From Strongylocentrotus purpuratus (Eukaryota > Echinodermata > Echinoidea > Camarodonta > Strongylocentrotidae): a DNA stretch of 64,000 nt. Location: NCBI RefSeq assembly GCF_000002235.5, contig NW_022145615.1:34418594-34482593 (forward strand), read 5' to 3'. Below, piece by piece: positions 1-13,900 of the stretch; position 1 is the stretch's first letter, and each line of letters starts with the position of its first letter. The notes beneath the pieces were generated by a model, which was not told the DNA's origin, did not search any database, and worked only from the letters and a program-made list of their open reading frames with translations. The translations under genes and the position numbers were made by a program.

Positions 1-720
1 CTCAGTTAGAAAGGAACATGTTATGTTCTTAAAGATTTTTTTCTTAAATTTTGAATATCACTTTGACAATGTGCAAATAGTATTGAACGCCATGAACTTA
101 TTTGTGGAGACATATCATATGAGATCTAATTATCTCAGAGAAAATCAAATATACGTGGTGCATTTCCAAAAGTTGAGTGGTGAACAAACTTATTCTTAGA
201 TCGTTATCCAATTTTGTTTGTTCTTCTATGTTTGTTTTTTTAATTGACCTTCAATGGGCCATACAATAGACTAGATAGATGTTAGATGGGGTGACTTAAT
301 ATTCAAATGAATGAATCCCATATACTTACCATTGTTATATTGATGCGTACATTTATATTACAGTGTTCAAAAGTACAGTCTTGTTTCTATTTGTTTGAGA
401 CTTAAATGAGTGAAGAGTTTATTCCCTGGTTTTAACATTGCACACAGCTCACTTATATGACCGCATGCCATTTTCAGCAAAAATATCATGAATTGAAATT
501 ATACTGAGTGTAAACAACTCCTCATAAAAAGTCATTTTCTTTTTCAACAAGAAATTTCGATTGTTAAAAATAATTGGATTATTCTTTAAGGACCCCCAAG
601 GAAGAACAGTAGTGTTCTATAAACACTGCTGAATTGGGCTATCCACCGATTATTGTCTATGTACATGTTTAAATATTCTACTTTGTATATTTTACTATTT
701 TTATCTGATTTCGGAAATAA

Positions 721-762
<42 letters not shown>

Positions 763-1503
763 ATTAAATCTTTTGTACTTTTAAATGTACATGCATTGGT
801 TTTGTGAATGGTGTAAACTCTAGAGACATGGCTCCACAAAAGTTTTCTTTGTAGGGGGTATGATTGGAAAAATTTAGGTTCTGTGTACATCATGTACTCG
901 AGACCTATTTAGAATGTTGAAGTGTTGAAATTAAAGGGCAATTCCACTCCAAAAATAACTTAGAAGCAGAAAAGTCAGACAAACCAATCAAAAAAGTTTG
1001 GCAAACTCGGATAACTATTGCATATAAATGCAAGAAAAAATTGCTGATGGTGATGGAAATCGGACTTATCGGAGGTACGTGTCTTTTGTGTGATTTTTTT
1101 TTCTTCTTGTCGTTATTGTCCATGATGACAATAGCGAACAGTAGTATGTTGTTGTCAGAAAAACAAAATGGATTTTCTTTTCAAATGTTGTTTGATATGA
1201 TTGGTTGTTGACTTTAGACCCCTTCAACGAATCACAATATAGTTCTAGGAAAGTAATTTATCGGGTAGCTTGACTAGGTCCCTGGTTTAAAATATTGCCT
1301 TTATTAAATATTTATATTAAAGACAACTTGCTCGCCACCGTTTCACACAGGGCCCATGTATCGTAAGGGGGTAGTAAACAAAAAGTAGCTTGCATGCAGC
1401 AGTCTACCCGTAGACAATATTATGTTTTAATGATCCAATTAACTTGTGGATGTGCATGATGTAAAGACTGAAGGAATTTTTCTGATTTACTTTATCTCTA
1501 AAG
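1..1503. other. Sequence upstream of the first recognisable GRAMD2 exon
   Basis: No coding exon was recognised here. It probably is an intron of the GRAMD2-like gene, because 1503 ends in a good splice acceptor (pyrimidine-rich, then AAG). It contains a (CAA)n microsatellite at about 721-761. An upstream exon or 5' UTR exon probably lies outside the window. Confidence 0.5.
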
Positions 1504-4500
1504 ATGGGGCATGACAGTCGCAACAAGCAATTCCACAAGCTGTTTCCTTGTGTGCCAGACTCTGAGCAAGTTATAAACAGTAAGTCTTACTTTTTATCTC
1601 TTTAATTTGCATTTTGATTAATATTTTAACATAATGAACTTCAAAGAAGATTCTTATTGTATTTCTTTATGCCAGGATAAATGTTTATATTCTCTGTTTG
1701 GAGCCAGAAGGGCATTAGCTTGTATACTTAAACACAGACTTAACATCCTTCTTGCTCTGACAATATACAAATTACTGAATTCTTGACCTGTTACCAGTGT
1801 TATGTTTACGTTTTTTTTTATGTCACTGTCTGCCACAATTGTATCCAATAATCTCATTTATTCAATTTTTTGTTGGTAATCAGTCCTTTAAGGAAGGATT
1901 TTGTATTGAATATATCTTGACCGAATTAGTAGTTTTGTGGAAGCACAATTTACTGTATTTCCTTTTCTTCTTTTTTCTTTTTCTTTATTGTAAGGATTTG
2001 ATATTGAATATATATATATATATCTTGACGGAAATAGTTTGTTTTAAGGCAACACAATTCATAGTATTTCCTCTTTTTTTTTCTCTCTTTTTCTTCTTCA
2101 CAAAACCACTGATTTGCTTTTTATGACCTTTTCATTTGAAATGGATATCACTGTCTGTAAATGGTTTGTCACATGGTATTCACCATGCTGAGGACATGTT
2201 ATGAAGACATTCACTCAGACCCAGTTTATACCGGCACCAAGATTATTGTTTCTAGTCTTGAAATGATTCAGTGATGTTACAATGTTATGGACCAGTTGAA
2301 TGCCTGACCACATTTAGGGAAAAGGGGTTTCCCCTTGGTCGATGCAGGTGTAAACACAAGGATTCATATAGAAGCTGCAAGAAAAACAAATTTGACTAAA
2401 ATGTGTTAGAGATACAAGGATGAACCCACTGCAGTTTGAAAAGCCGCTTTGGACTTGAAAGACACTCTTTTTTGAACTATTTGTGAATCTTAGATCTAAA
2501 AGACCTTTGTTTTTTAGTCATACTTTAAACAAAATGATGATAACAACAAAATCAATAAGATTATAAATAAAGTTGAGTTCTGGTCATGCAATTGCATTGT
2601 GAAAGAAAAGGTGTGAAATGGATCAGAAAAAGTTGATCATGTAGCATGTAAGTATGGGTGTGTACTGCAAGGTTCTGGAGTCATCAAAATCATAATAAAT
2701 TTGGCCCAGTCTTGGTAAAGTAACAAGCACTGTACACAGAAGGATGCATATGGGACTACACAAATGGTGTCAGGCCCACCGTACTTACCTTATCTTTCTA
2801 TGCTCATTACTCAGCCAGTATACATTTTATACCCAAATTGTTTGGTAAATGACATTTATTTGTAATCTTGAACATTCAGTGTAAGTTTTGTTTGATTCTG
2901 TGAGAACTCTTTTCCTTTTTTTTTTTACCAGAACTCAAGTTTGTCTTTAATGATGATATTGATGATGATGATTGATGATTGATAATAATGACAAAGATAA
3001 TGTTACTGGTTATAATGATGATAATGATGATGATAAACCTTTCAACAACAAAAAAAAAAATCATTTTTTACGTATATAAAAGCGCCTAACTAAAATGTCT
3101 TGTTCACACTCATACCAGTAGTTGTATTGAAATGTGGGTGAAATAAAGTGAAAAGGGTATGGCATTCTTTGGATAACAAATAGCATTTCTATTGTGAATA
3201 AGCATTTCTAGCGCTCAGAGATTTCGGTGGTAAGCGCTTTATAAGCAACGTTTTTATTATTATTATTTTATTTTATTGTGAATAGGCAATCAAGGATTTA
3301 TAACCAAGTTTATGACACGTTATTAACATTTTTAGTAGTTGTACCCTTTACTAGTTCCCCAACCCCTCTTAGAGACACAAAGGAGATTACCATCCAAACA
3401 TAAAGCTCACACTCTTCACAGCACGAGATTTCATATAATTGTGGTCTCCGCGTGAATAACATGTATTCAATTACTGGGCTTGTTTGAAATGGTTTCTGAT
3501 TAATTTCTTGTACATTTCCTGCAATTCATGGTAAAATTGTAGAGGCTGACTATTCAGTTTTTAATAGCAATGAAATATCTTGTTTAGCATTTGATTATTC
3601 ATATTCATTAGAATGATTAAAATCTGTCATATATTGATACTGATTTAAACATCACAACAAAGATGTTATGCTTTGAAATTTGCTCAGGATAAAAGTGACA
3701 ATGTTTGCTTTTGTTATTGACAAATGGCCCTGAAAATGTGCAGTTCCTGTCATGAGTTTTTTTACATCTGGTTTCCAGCCAACAGTTCAAGCTGCGCATT
3801 GGAAAATGAAACAATTAGCCAAGCGAAAAAAATAGATATATTAACATTCATGTGTGTATAACTGTTATGCATGTTAAGTTAAGTTCATTCCAGTTCAATT
3901 TGTATTATCCTTGAGAATTTACATTATTAGCAAGTAGTGAAAAACAACATGTAATTGATTTCCCTTCTATATGTATGCACCCTATAGATACCACAAAGCA
4001 TACAAAGATGCCTTTCAAAAATCTATGCTGTCCCTATTTTATGTGCTGATTCCCCAAAGAAATGTAGGAATGGATTGAAAAAGAGATCAGTGTTGGTCTG
4101 CGAAAAAAATGTTTGATTACTTGCATTTTATCTTTCAGCCTTGGCAGCTTGTCATAGGCTAAATCTGGCAAATGTATACACATTTACCTAGTGAAGATCT
4201 ATGAGATACACCTATTATGTATGGTTCTGTCTCAACAGTCAGAATGCAAACTGCGTAGCACATTAGTTGTTGCTTGGTTGGACAAACATGGCTTGCCCTG
4301 GCTAATAACAACTAATGGGTCTAATGCATTCAATTTGATTACATTACTAAAATAGCGTATTAACGGTAGCTACTGCATGCTTTCAAGAACAATTTTATGA
4401 TTTACTAATGACAATTTCTTTCTTTTTGTTTTGTTTTGCAGCGTATTCATGTGCCTTAGTTAAAGATATACTCCTCCAAGGAAGAATGTTTGTATCAGAG

Positions 4501-7500
4501 AATTGGCTTTGTTTCCATTCCAACATCTTCTCTTATGAGAAACAGGTATGAAATGATTCTCAATTTATGCTTCCTAGTTCCTACAATGGTTTATTGTCAT
4601 TTTTAATGATAACACCTTTATACAGTATGAAATTATTTTGGATGGGAACTAATTTATTTCTATTCCAACATCTTCTCCTATGAGAAACAGGTATAAAAGT
4701 GTCTTCTTTATGTACTTTATATTCCCCATGCAACATGTAAATGAACATTAATGTAATTTTTGTTGTATAAAAAAAAATTCATTTTCAATATAAAGGAATT
4801 TCAGTTCATAGTCTGTCCTCAATCTTTTTATATTTCTTCATTTCTCAACTCCATAATTGATATTTTTAGTTTTCTACAAACTTTTGTTGCCGCCTTATTT
4901 TGTGTTGAATGTCATTTGTAGGACCACACACCTTTCTCTTTATAATGTGCTTTTTTTATTGAGTTTTTAAAATGAATATTTAGTTAATAAGATCTTGATC
5001 TTAATTTACCTCTGACATCCCTCCAAGAATATCCCATCAACTTAATTTCTTGGGAATGGGACATTTAAATTGAATACATCTATAAACATGATGTGATGAT
5101 CATATATCATACTTATCATAATTGGATATCGTGGAATATATGAGATATTCATTTTTTTCTGACATTCCTCAAAGAATACCACATTACCCGTATCTTAATT
5201 TCTTGATACGTGGCATTTATATAACACGTAGGAACATGATTTTATGATGCTTTTCATCACACTTCAGTGACTTTTACAGCAGTGAAGGATTCCTTTAAAT
5301 CATCTCGTATAGGATGAGGCTGGAGAAAATAAATACATGTGTTGCCATGGGGATCATCTCTCTAGTCTCATCTATTTATCATCTCTCACATTTATCTTCA
5401 CATTCTGTCAGCTTGTCTTCATATCCCCTTCAGTCTTCATCAATGTTTTCTTTTGTTGCTATCTCCTCTGAGGAATAAGTAATGCTTTTATATTCAAGGT
5501 ACATCTGGACCAACAGCCCTTAAACATTCAAAACGTAATTAAAGGCAAATATTTATTTGTGGCAATGAGGTACTTTGATGGAGAGCATTATTTCTTCTTT
5601 TGGTTTCATGTGAAAGAACTCCCTATTGTAAGCATTTTTGTTGGTGTTTGGTAGGACTCAAAACAGATTTTGCATATTAAGTAAATGCAATTCTGTGATT
5701 TCAAGAATTTAGGTCTAAACTTTTGCATACATGTACCTCTGTTTGAAGATATTTAGGTGTAGAAATTAAATTTTAGTTTAATCTGAGTAAAGTGAATGAC
5801 ATTTGGGTAGACTTGCCTTTAGCATATTTCACTTATTATGTATCTCTTCCCTGATGCTTTTCCTAACCTTCTTCTCAATCCTTTCTTCAACTCTCTAAAA
5901 ACTTCCTACTTTGTCTTGATATCTTGTACGTCTCTTCCATTCTGCCAAGCCATCCACACTATTTTTATCTTTCTTTGGTCTACAATCCTTGTTTTTCAGA
6001 TTGCAATCAAAGTGGAGACGATTACCAAGATAACCAAAGAGAGAACAGCTTTTGTCGTTCCCAATGCAATAGGACTCCAAACACCCTCCGAAAAGGTCAG
6101 TACTCAATCCTGCATAGGCCGATGTGATGCTGCAGAGGGAAAATTAATTTCTTTGGTTGTGAAATGTGAAGGCTGTTTTAGAAAGAAAGAGAATGATGGA
6201 GAGAAGGAGCGGGGAGGGGGACTATATGAAGAGAGAAGAGGAGGGGATATCGACTGCTTGAGGTTTAAACTACAAACTGAGTAGTCATTGTAACTGCATG
6301 TACAAGCTGGCAAATCTAAACTAAACCTTATTTTTACAGTCCGCCATGTGAGCCTGATGTTTGATATGTTCCATAACTAGGGTAATGATTTCTTATCAAA
6401 AGAAGTTGAAAATACCTCAGTTTGATTGCTAGAATAATAATTGCACATTTTCAGGTCCATTTGCCAAGAACAAAAGCACACATTGTCACTGTTTTCATCC
6501 TGAGCAAAGTTCCATGCATATCATCGTTATTGTGATGTTCATCAGTATCAATATATGGACAGATTTTATAATCAAATGCTAAACAACAATGTGGTCCTAA
6601 ATGTAACTTTTTTTGTTGTTGTGTGCTAAGCAGTATTTTAATCATGTTTTTCTGCTGAAACCATCATACCGCTGGCTGAAAAATATACATTATCATCACT
6701 AAATTCAGGCTTGACGGTAAAGTGTTAATAAGTATAATAAATATGGTATCTTTTGATTACATGAATAAAATGATTCATAATCATAAATTGTTTCCTGATC
6801 AATATTCAGGTAAGCATGACTGTCTGCCAAAATACTCCTCCCTTTTAAAACTTATTGCTAATAATCTCATTTTCATGATTAACTTGTAAACGTGACACCA
6901 TTATTCACATATAATGTGCGGGGCTGTTGTATTACCAAGTGACACATTAAAAGCTTGGCCCCCAGGCATTCCTTCTTCTTTCAAAGTCTGGCGACAAGGG
7001 TTGACATTTGATGGTACTGTTGTCATCATCGTCCGGTGATTAAAGTGCCAGAATCCACCCAATCTACAAATGGAATCATTTCCACTTCTTCAAGAAATGA
7101 TGACCCATTTTCTATTCAGACGTACATGTACATGATAATTTGAATCACGCAATTTGAATTAGCTCATATTGGTAATGGAGTACCGGTAACAATTTTAAGT
7201 CGATTAGGGATGGGGGGCTGTATCGTCAACCATGATATTATTTGTGATGCGAAAATGCTTTAACCCTTATGGCCTCATTTACATGTGATGGCATTAACCA
7301 CCTAAAGAAAATGTTCAGTTTAAATGGATGAAAGTGAAGGGGTTAAAGAATATAGATGTATGCAACAAAGTTGCTTCAGTGTACTTACTGCATAGGATAA
7401 TGTGTCATTTTAAAAGCAGTGTTGAGATACGTCATTTAATGAACCAAAATCACTATATATTATGACTTTTGCCCTCCGGACGTGTCTTTTTGAGCCACTA

Positions 7501-10500
7501 GACTTTGCTAAGGTCTTTAATATCGGTAAGCTGTCTTTACTTTTGGCACAATGAAATGTTTCAATATAGGAAGGATGTATGTTTAAAGTTGATTTAACCT
7601 TTTCCTCTCAACTGCAGCTGGTTTAATATCTAAATTGTTTTTTCTTCATGGGAAGGTGGATGATAGGAATATATTATATTTGTTCTAAACCATTGAAACC
7701 TGACATTTTGACGAGAGTATATATATAGGCTATTGCACAGTGGATGGTTTCAAGTTTAATTAGTATCCTAGCTCCTTGTCTCAAGGACATTGCACTTATA
7801 TACAAAAGCAGTGGTTGTTTATACAAGCAGTTTAATTTTGTTTTGTCTCAATAACATTCTATTATATAATTGCAGTGGTTGATTATACAAGCAGTTTCAT
7901 TTTCTTTCTCTTTGAAATTCATCAATGAAAGTCATCAATGCTTGACTCTTTCTTTCTTTCCTAAATGATCTTGAGTGCTAGGACAGGATGGTATTACATA
8001 GGGAATGATGCTTCTTTACTTTACTTTGAACTTTCTCACCCGACCGATCGAAGCTGATTAAATAATATATGAGGCTCTTCAATTCTGCCTTGAGTGTTTG
8101 ATTGTGGGGGTAAAGCACTCTCGGATTCAGATCAAAGACAAAAATAAGGACTTCTAAATTCTAGATTGCTCAGCAGGCGCATGTGATGTAAGCCTATGGC
8201 CTGTGGGAGTCAGCTAGATGATCCCTCTATTAAGCCTATAAGAATACAGGGGTTAGCCCTACAGGAATTCAGTAGTTTTAGTATTTTTAGCTTATTGGGA
8301 ATCATAGGATTCTATAGTCTACAGATTAATCTTTCAATGCCATAGGCACTCTTAATTTATAAACCATTTTCCTACAGAATCTTGGTAGCTCTCGTAGGCA
8401 GTTAGAAACGTTGACTACAGGATCTTGGTAGCTCTCGTAGGCAGTTTGAAACCATTGCCTACAGAATCTTGGTAGCTATCGTAGGTAGTTTGAAACGTTG
8501 CGTACAGGATCATGGTAGCTATCGTAGGCAGTTAGAAACGTTGACTACAGGATCATGGTAGCTCTCGTAGGCAGTTTGAAACCATTGCCTACAGGATCGT
8601 GGTAGCTCTCATAGGCAGTTTTAAACGTTGACTACAGGATCTTGGAATCTCTTGTAGAAATTCTCAAAATCGATTTTTATGATATCACAGCTTCGGTACT
8701 CTATACAATGTTTTTCAGTCTGTATACATCCCTTTCCATATTTGAACTCTGAACAGGTTATTAATTGACAGTTGTAAGTCATACCCAAAACTTCAAATTC
8801 TTCAACCTTCATAATCTCTTGTTATTGAACTTGAAACCAGGACTTGTCGGTAAACATTTAAACAGATAATAACAGGAATTTTGCCTCTGGCGTCGTCTAC
8901 TGAACAAAAGGAAATTTAAGATCAGGTGAAATTGACCTTCTAATGACCTACTATAAAAACTTGTTGAAGTATGAAAGGTCATAGCCAAGTATCATGCAAC
9001 ACAAAAAACAGGAATTTGACTATTTTTATATGACTATTCCCTTATTGCTTCCTGTGTAGCAGACTGTGATCTCCGAGAGGAAACAGAATGACCTATTTAA
9101 AAAACAAAAGGAACAAAAATGTTTGTGCATCTGTAAGTAGATTGCTAGAAAAATATATGGACTGGGTTATGTACACGTGGATGCTGGCCTGCATATGACC
9201 TCCATTGTGTTATATTATGGTGTTAAAAATGTGTTTTTCTTTGCAGGAGCTTTGTGAGATTCCATTACATTGATGCCCATATTTCTATATTTTTGATCAG
9301 AGCTCTTTTTTCAGTTTTAAAGCTCTTATAGAGCTTTCCAGCCAGTGATGATCTCTTGCCACTCCTGTGTTTGTTTGTTGGTTGTTGTTTCTTTATACTG
9401 CAAACTATATAATTTTCATATTATTTAGATGATTATTCTAGATGAAGGGTTTTCTTTTTTTGTCTGTTGAGAGCCAGAATAGGGAAAACTCTATGTGAAT
9501 GTATAAGATTTAAATGAATATATGTACAAATTGAAATCCTTGGCAAGACTACCACATTGCTTTGAATACATTTACATACATTTACATACATTTAACATAC
9601 ATTTTACTTACATATTGTGTGACAAAAGTTGAGTGTGGCATCCTAGAGTTTGTTCCATTCATCAACCAAAGCACTTGAAGAGTTAATGCCCATCTGGTTG
9701 TTAACAGATGAACAGCCCTCATTTAATATACTGGACATTTGGATCTAGACACTACTAACTTAAATGAAGGGTATTTTAAACTTAACTTAATTACCATAAT
9801 ATTGAATGGAAATTACTTAAAATTAACTAGTAGCTATACAAAGATTACACTAAATTTTTCAAAGGGTAATACATTTTTTTTGTTTTATGTATGGACCATT
9901 ATTAAAGACCATTGTGAATTTTATCTGCTCAGAGCCAGAAGGGCATTAGCTCATTTACCATAGGATTTACACTTTTCTAGCTCTCAATAAACAAGCTACA
10001 ATGTATTTATTTATTCAATAGTTTTCCTGTCAAGTATATAAACTCTTGCCTATCCATGTTTAGAGCCAGAAATTAACCTATTTCTTACAAAAGTAAACTA
10101 GATCACATTGATTTTATTACTTTAGGGAATTATTGTACTACCGGATGTTGTTGAAAGTACTATTTAATTAATTTTCGGCTCTGATGCTAAATCATAAGTA
10201 ATCAGGAAAATTAATACAAAGTACACAATTCTGTCTCCCAAAAAGATGATCTTGGGGTATATTAGTCTTTGTGCATTTTGTGAATGCATAAAAAGAAAGA
10301 AATATTAAAAAAATATTTTTGCAACCATATTTTGTTTTCTTGAAATGTCCTCTTTTGGGAGGCTAGAGGTAGTATAGTACAATACATTTTTGCTCAATTT
10401 AAACATTTGTGAAGTATTGAAATGTTAAAAAGTGAATGCTTCTGGATGATAGCTCTTCAATACAAACAACACCCTCGTCTAAGCCCTGAAAATCACCCCC

Positions 10501-10937
10501 TACAAAAATTATATAAAAGGCAGATAGGATATTTAGGAATCCCTTTATGTTTGTGAATTCAGTCATTTGAGTATTAACTGGAGCATGAATTATGTATTTT
10601 TAAATACAAACAAGAAATTTTTCTTTTGGTGGTGTATACACATGTCATCCCTTTGTTGATTTGGATTTTTCTCAGTTTTTCTGATATATTGTAAAAGTAT
10701 TGTTTATAGTAATTTTCCACTTCTAAATATGCATCAGAAAATTTAATTTTGTAGGGACATTGAATATTGCAAAATTCATAATGATCTCCAGTTTTAATTA
10801 ATTAACTACAAAAAACTGAGTCATTCTTTTTTTCAGGAGCGATAGTTTAACATTTCAGATAGGTTACAACATAGAAACTCAGCTTGATTAATGGCAAGAT
10901 TCTTAAATGAGCTTTGACAATGGGGAGAGACAAAGAA

Positions 10938-10970
<33 letters not shown>

Positions 10971-13900
10971 TGGAAGAAATGGAAACATGCACACAGGCAT
11001 TTATGATTGATGGATGGATAGATAGATAGATGGATTGAAATTCAATTGATAATTTATAAATGACTGTATAATTCAATGTATGCACTGGCTCCACTAATTG
11101 AACTGATTTCTTCATTACCCTTGTAGTCTTGACTTAGTAAATCAATAGAAATCAATCAGCTAGTTTGCATCTACAAACAGAGCAACACATCACATTTTAA
11201 AGGAAATATCAAATATGAAGGATATAATTGTGATGCATACATGGAAGGTTATTTTCTGACATGTGTATAAAGGTATATTTGAAAAATAAAATTAAAAAGT
11301 AAATAATGGCCAATTATAACGCGCCATATCAACTTGACACTCCTGGCGCAAGTTATAAAGAAATGATGTTGTAACTACAGTACAGCCTGTGTTATACAAG
11401 CAATGGTTCTATATACAGCAATCTCTTCTCTGAAGAAGATAAATATGTAGATAGAAACATGCTTGATGACTGTATAGTTGAAAGCCAAAAGGTTGTTATG
11501 TGACAATGTATTCTATAAACACTGTACGTGTAAAGTAAGTTTATTGGGAGGAAAGGACACAGTTTTATAGACCTACATTTGTCATACTATTTGTCTTTCC
11601 CAAGAAAGGTCAACTCGACAAAATATCGAGTAGTAGGATTATGCCTAAACCCTGTATTGTATAAATGCATAGGTGTACAATACTACGTCATGGTCGACTT
11701 GCCATGTGAATGGGTTATTAGTATTATATGACGTACCATAGTTTAAAGGGTGATTTTGAGCAACGTGTTCATATCTATATATTTCAACCATGAATGAAAC
11801 ATATCTTGATATGACTATGACCAAAGGTTAGGGTTACCAGAAAGCACCATTCTTTAATGGTCATATCATCTGTTTGGAGCCAGAAGGGCATTAACTCAAA
11901 TACTTTAACTTGATGCCCTGTTGCCAAATAGACTTATCACACAAAACATTGTATAATGATCCCTTTGTGAATGGGGTTTTAGCTTTATAAGGTCACTTGG
12001 AAAGGATGGCCATCAGACTAAATAGTTGATGCTCTATTGCGACTTATCACACAAAACATACAATGATCCCAGTCTTAAATATATATATATATGTTGTTAG
12101 GTAACTATGAAAGTTCTGCATATAGACTTGTTGTTGCTCTGTCGCTGTATAGTTTTCACACAAAATGTTGTACATGTATAATGATCCCTGTCTGAATGGG
12201 GTGTTTGGTCACTGTGGAAGGTCAGCATTTAGACCAGTTGGTTCACTAATCTCATTGAACCACTTTTAACAAGTGAGGGTTATGCCAATCCAATCTTAAT
12301 CAGATTAGGTTTGTCATTTTAGATGGGTACTGCTCATATCATATCCCCCGCAAAATAGTTGTGTGATACACTTCTGTACAACAGGAGCTGATGTATACGA
12401 CGTCTCGTTATACGACGTATCGTTATTAAGCATTAACACACACACAGTTTCATTATAAACTATCCCGAAACTGTATTACCGTTTCAGGATAGTTATACAA
12501 TGAATTTGTTATGTGTGGACATGGGAAAAATTGATTAAATGAGAATTTTTGTGATGATGCAATAATTTGAGAATTAAGTGCAAGATTGACATGCCTGACT
12601 AGTACCTGGGTAAGGACACAAAAATGTAGCACTTTTGTATTATAAAGGCTTTATTATTTGTCTTACAAGAAGGAAATTATTTTTTTGATAAATGGGAGTT
12701 TGTACTGTCACCTTCCTGTGCATATTTTTTTTTAACTTCCAAAATCCCTACTGCTTTGTTTTTGTATGGTATCTTTGAAATACAGCTTTGTTGCAAGGAA
12801 TTGCAAGTTCCAGGAATTGTTCATTATTTTTCGTTGTACGGCTTCCTTTTGATATTCAAACTTCATTTTTTTGCAATAAGACAATAACGTTGTCATAAAT
12901 GTCAAGGTTTTTGATAATTTCAAATAAACATAGCTTGTCCTGTTCCTCTCAATTGATGGATTTTCCTTTTTTTTCTTCTTGTTTTCTTGCAGCACATCTT
13001 TGGATCGTTGCTTTCAAGACATTCCACTCATCAGCTTCTCTACAGAGTCTGGAAAAATGCCAAGGGTGAGACAGAGGTAAGTACCCGCAAACAAAACAAT
13101 TACTCCTGACGACGGATTGTCAACCTGTTCGAAACGTCGAGCCACTCCCGCCACCCATCCTCCCCAAGCGCTATAGTTCTCCTTAGAACTGTAAGCTAAG
13201 AAAGATAACCAACAGTCTTTTTCAAGACTACATCAACAGTCATTTTCAGGACTACACACCCTCAAGAAAGATTACAGAGAGTCCTTTTCAGAACTCCTCA
13301 ATCCTCCCTCTCTCTCATATGGTGCATCCACAAGCCTACTACATATCTACATCACCATGCAAGCCGATACTTACAAGCAGCATCTAAAACAATTATGCAT
13401 TGAAATGACTGGAAATTGAACAGCATGAATTGTCTGATGATAAGGGCTTGAAGGATATTGCATCTAAATAAGAGCCAGAAGGGTGTTAACTCTTATTTTC
13501 AAATTATTTTTTATTCAATGTGCTCTGACACAGTGTTATCCCCACTGGTTCTTAAAAAGCACAACTGACTATTTATTCAGTTTCTAAGGGGCAGAAGGGC
13601 ATTTATTTATCAATGGATGATATTATCAAAACATTTTGACATGGAGTTAACTCCTTATGACTCTCAGGCTAGTGCTACTGAATGTTCATTTACCAACTAG
13701 GTCATGTAGGTGTGGGCTTGCGGCCTCGTTGACAGGGTCTTTTCTATTTCCATTTTATTTTAAAGTGAGAATAAGGGGAGTGACATAGGTATGTAGTAAA
13801 TGAGTTACACATACTGATGTTTACTGAGAATCAGAAGGGTATTAACTATGTGTTAAGATATATGGGTTAACGTCCTTTCAGCTCTCAATCGATGACATGC

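Larger units (their letters stand above)
6096..12992 (+). other. Intron 3 of the GRAMD2-like gene (6.9 kb)
   Basis: The longest intron. It contains a doubled GCAGTGGTTG motif (7808 and 7874), a 43-bp minisatellite (8372-8657), hairpin repeats B and C, short ACATTTACAT repeats (9554-9603), a (GA)n tract (10936-10969), a three-unit ~112-bp tandem repeat (11905-12250) and a strong 24-bp-stem palindrome (12447-12503). No nested gene was seen. Confidence 0.55.

Noticed and set aside
5838..6284. 148-codon frame on + across GRAMD2 exon 3
   Set aside because: Only 6000-6095 is coding, bounded by clear splice sites; the rest is intron.
13098..13140. Calling an active hammerhead ribozyme
   Set aside because: Core bases are present but helix II has a mismatch and helix III is not established, so it is kept only as a tentative element fragment.
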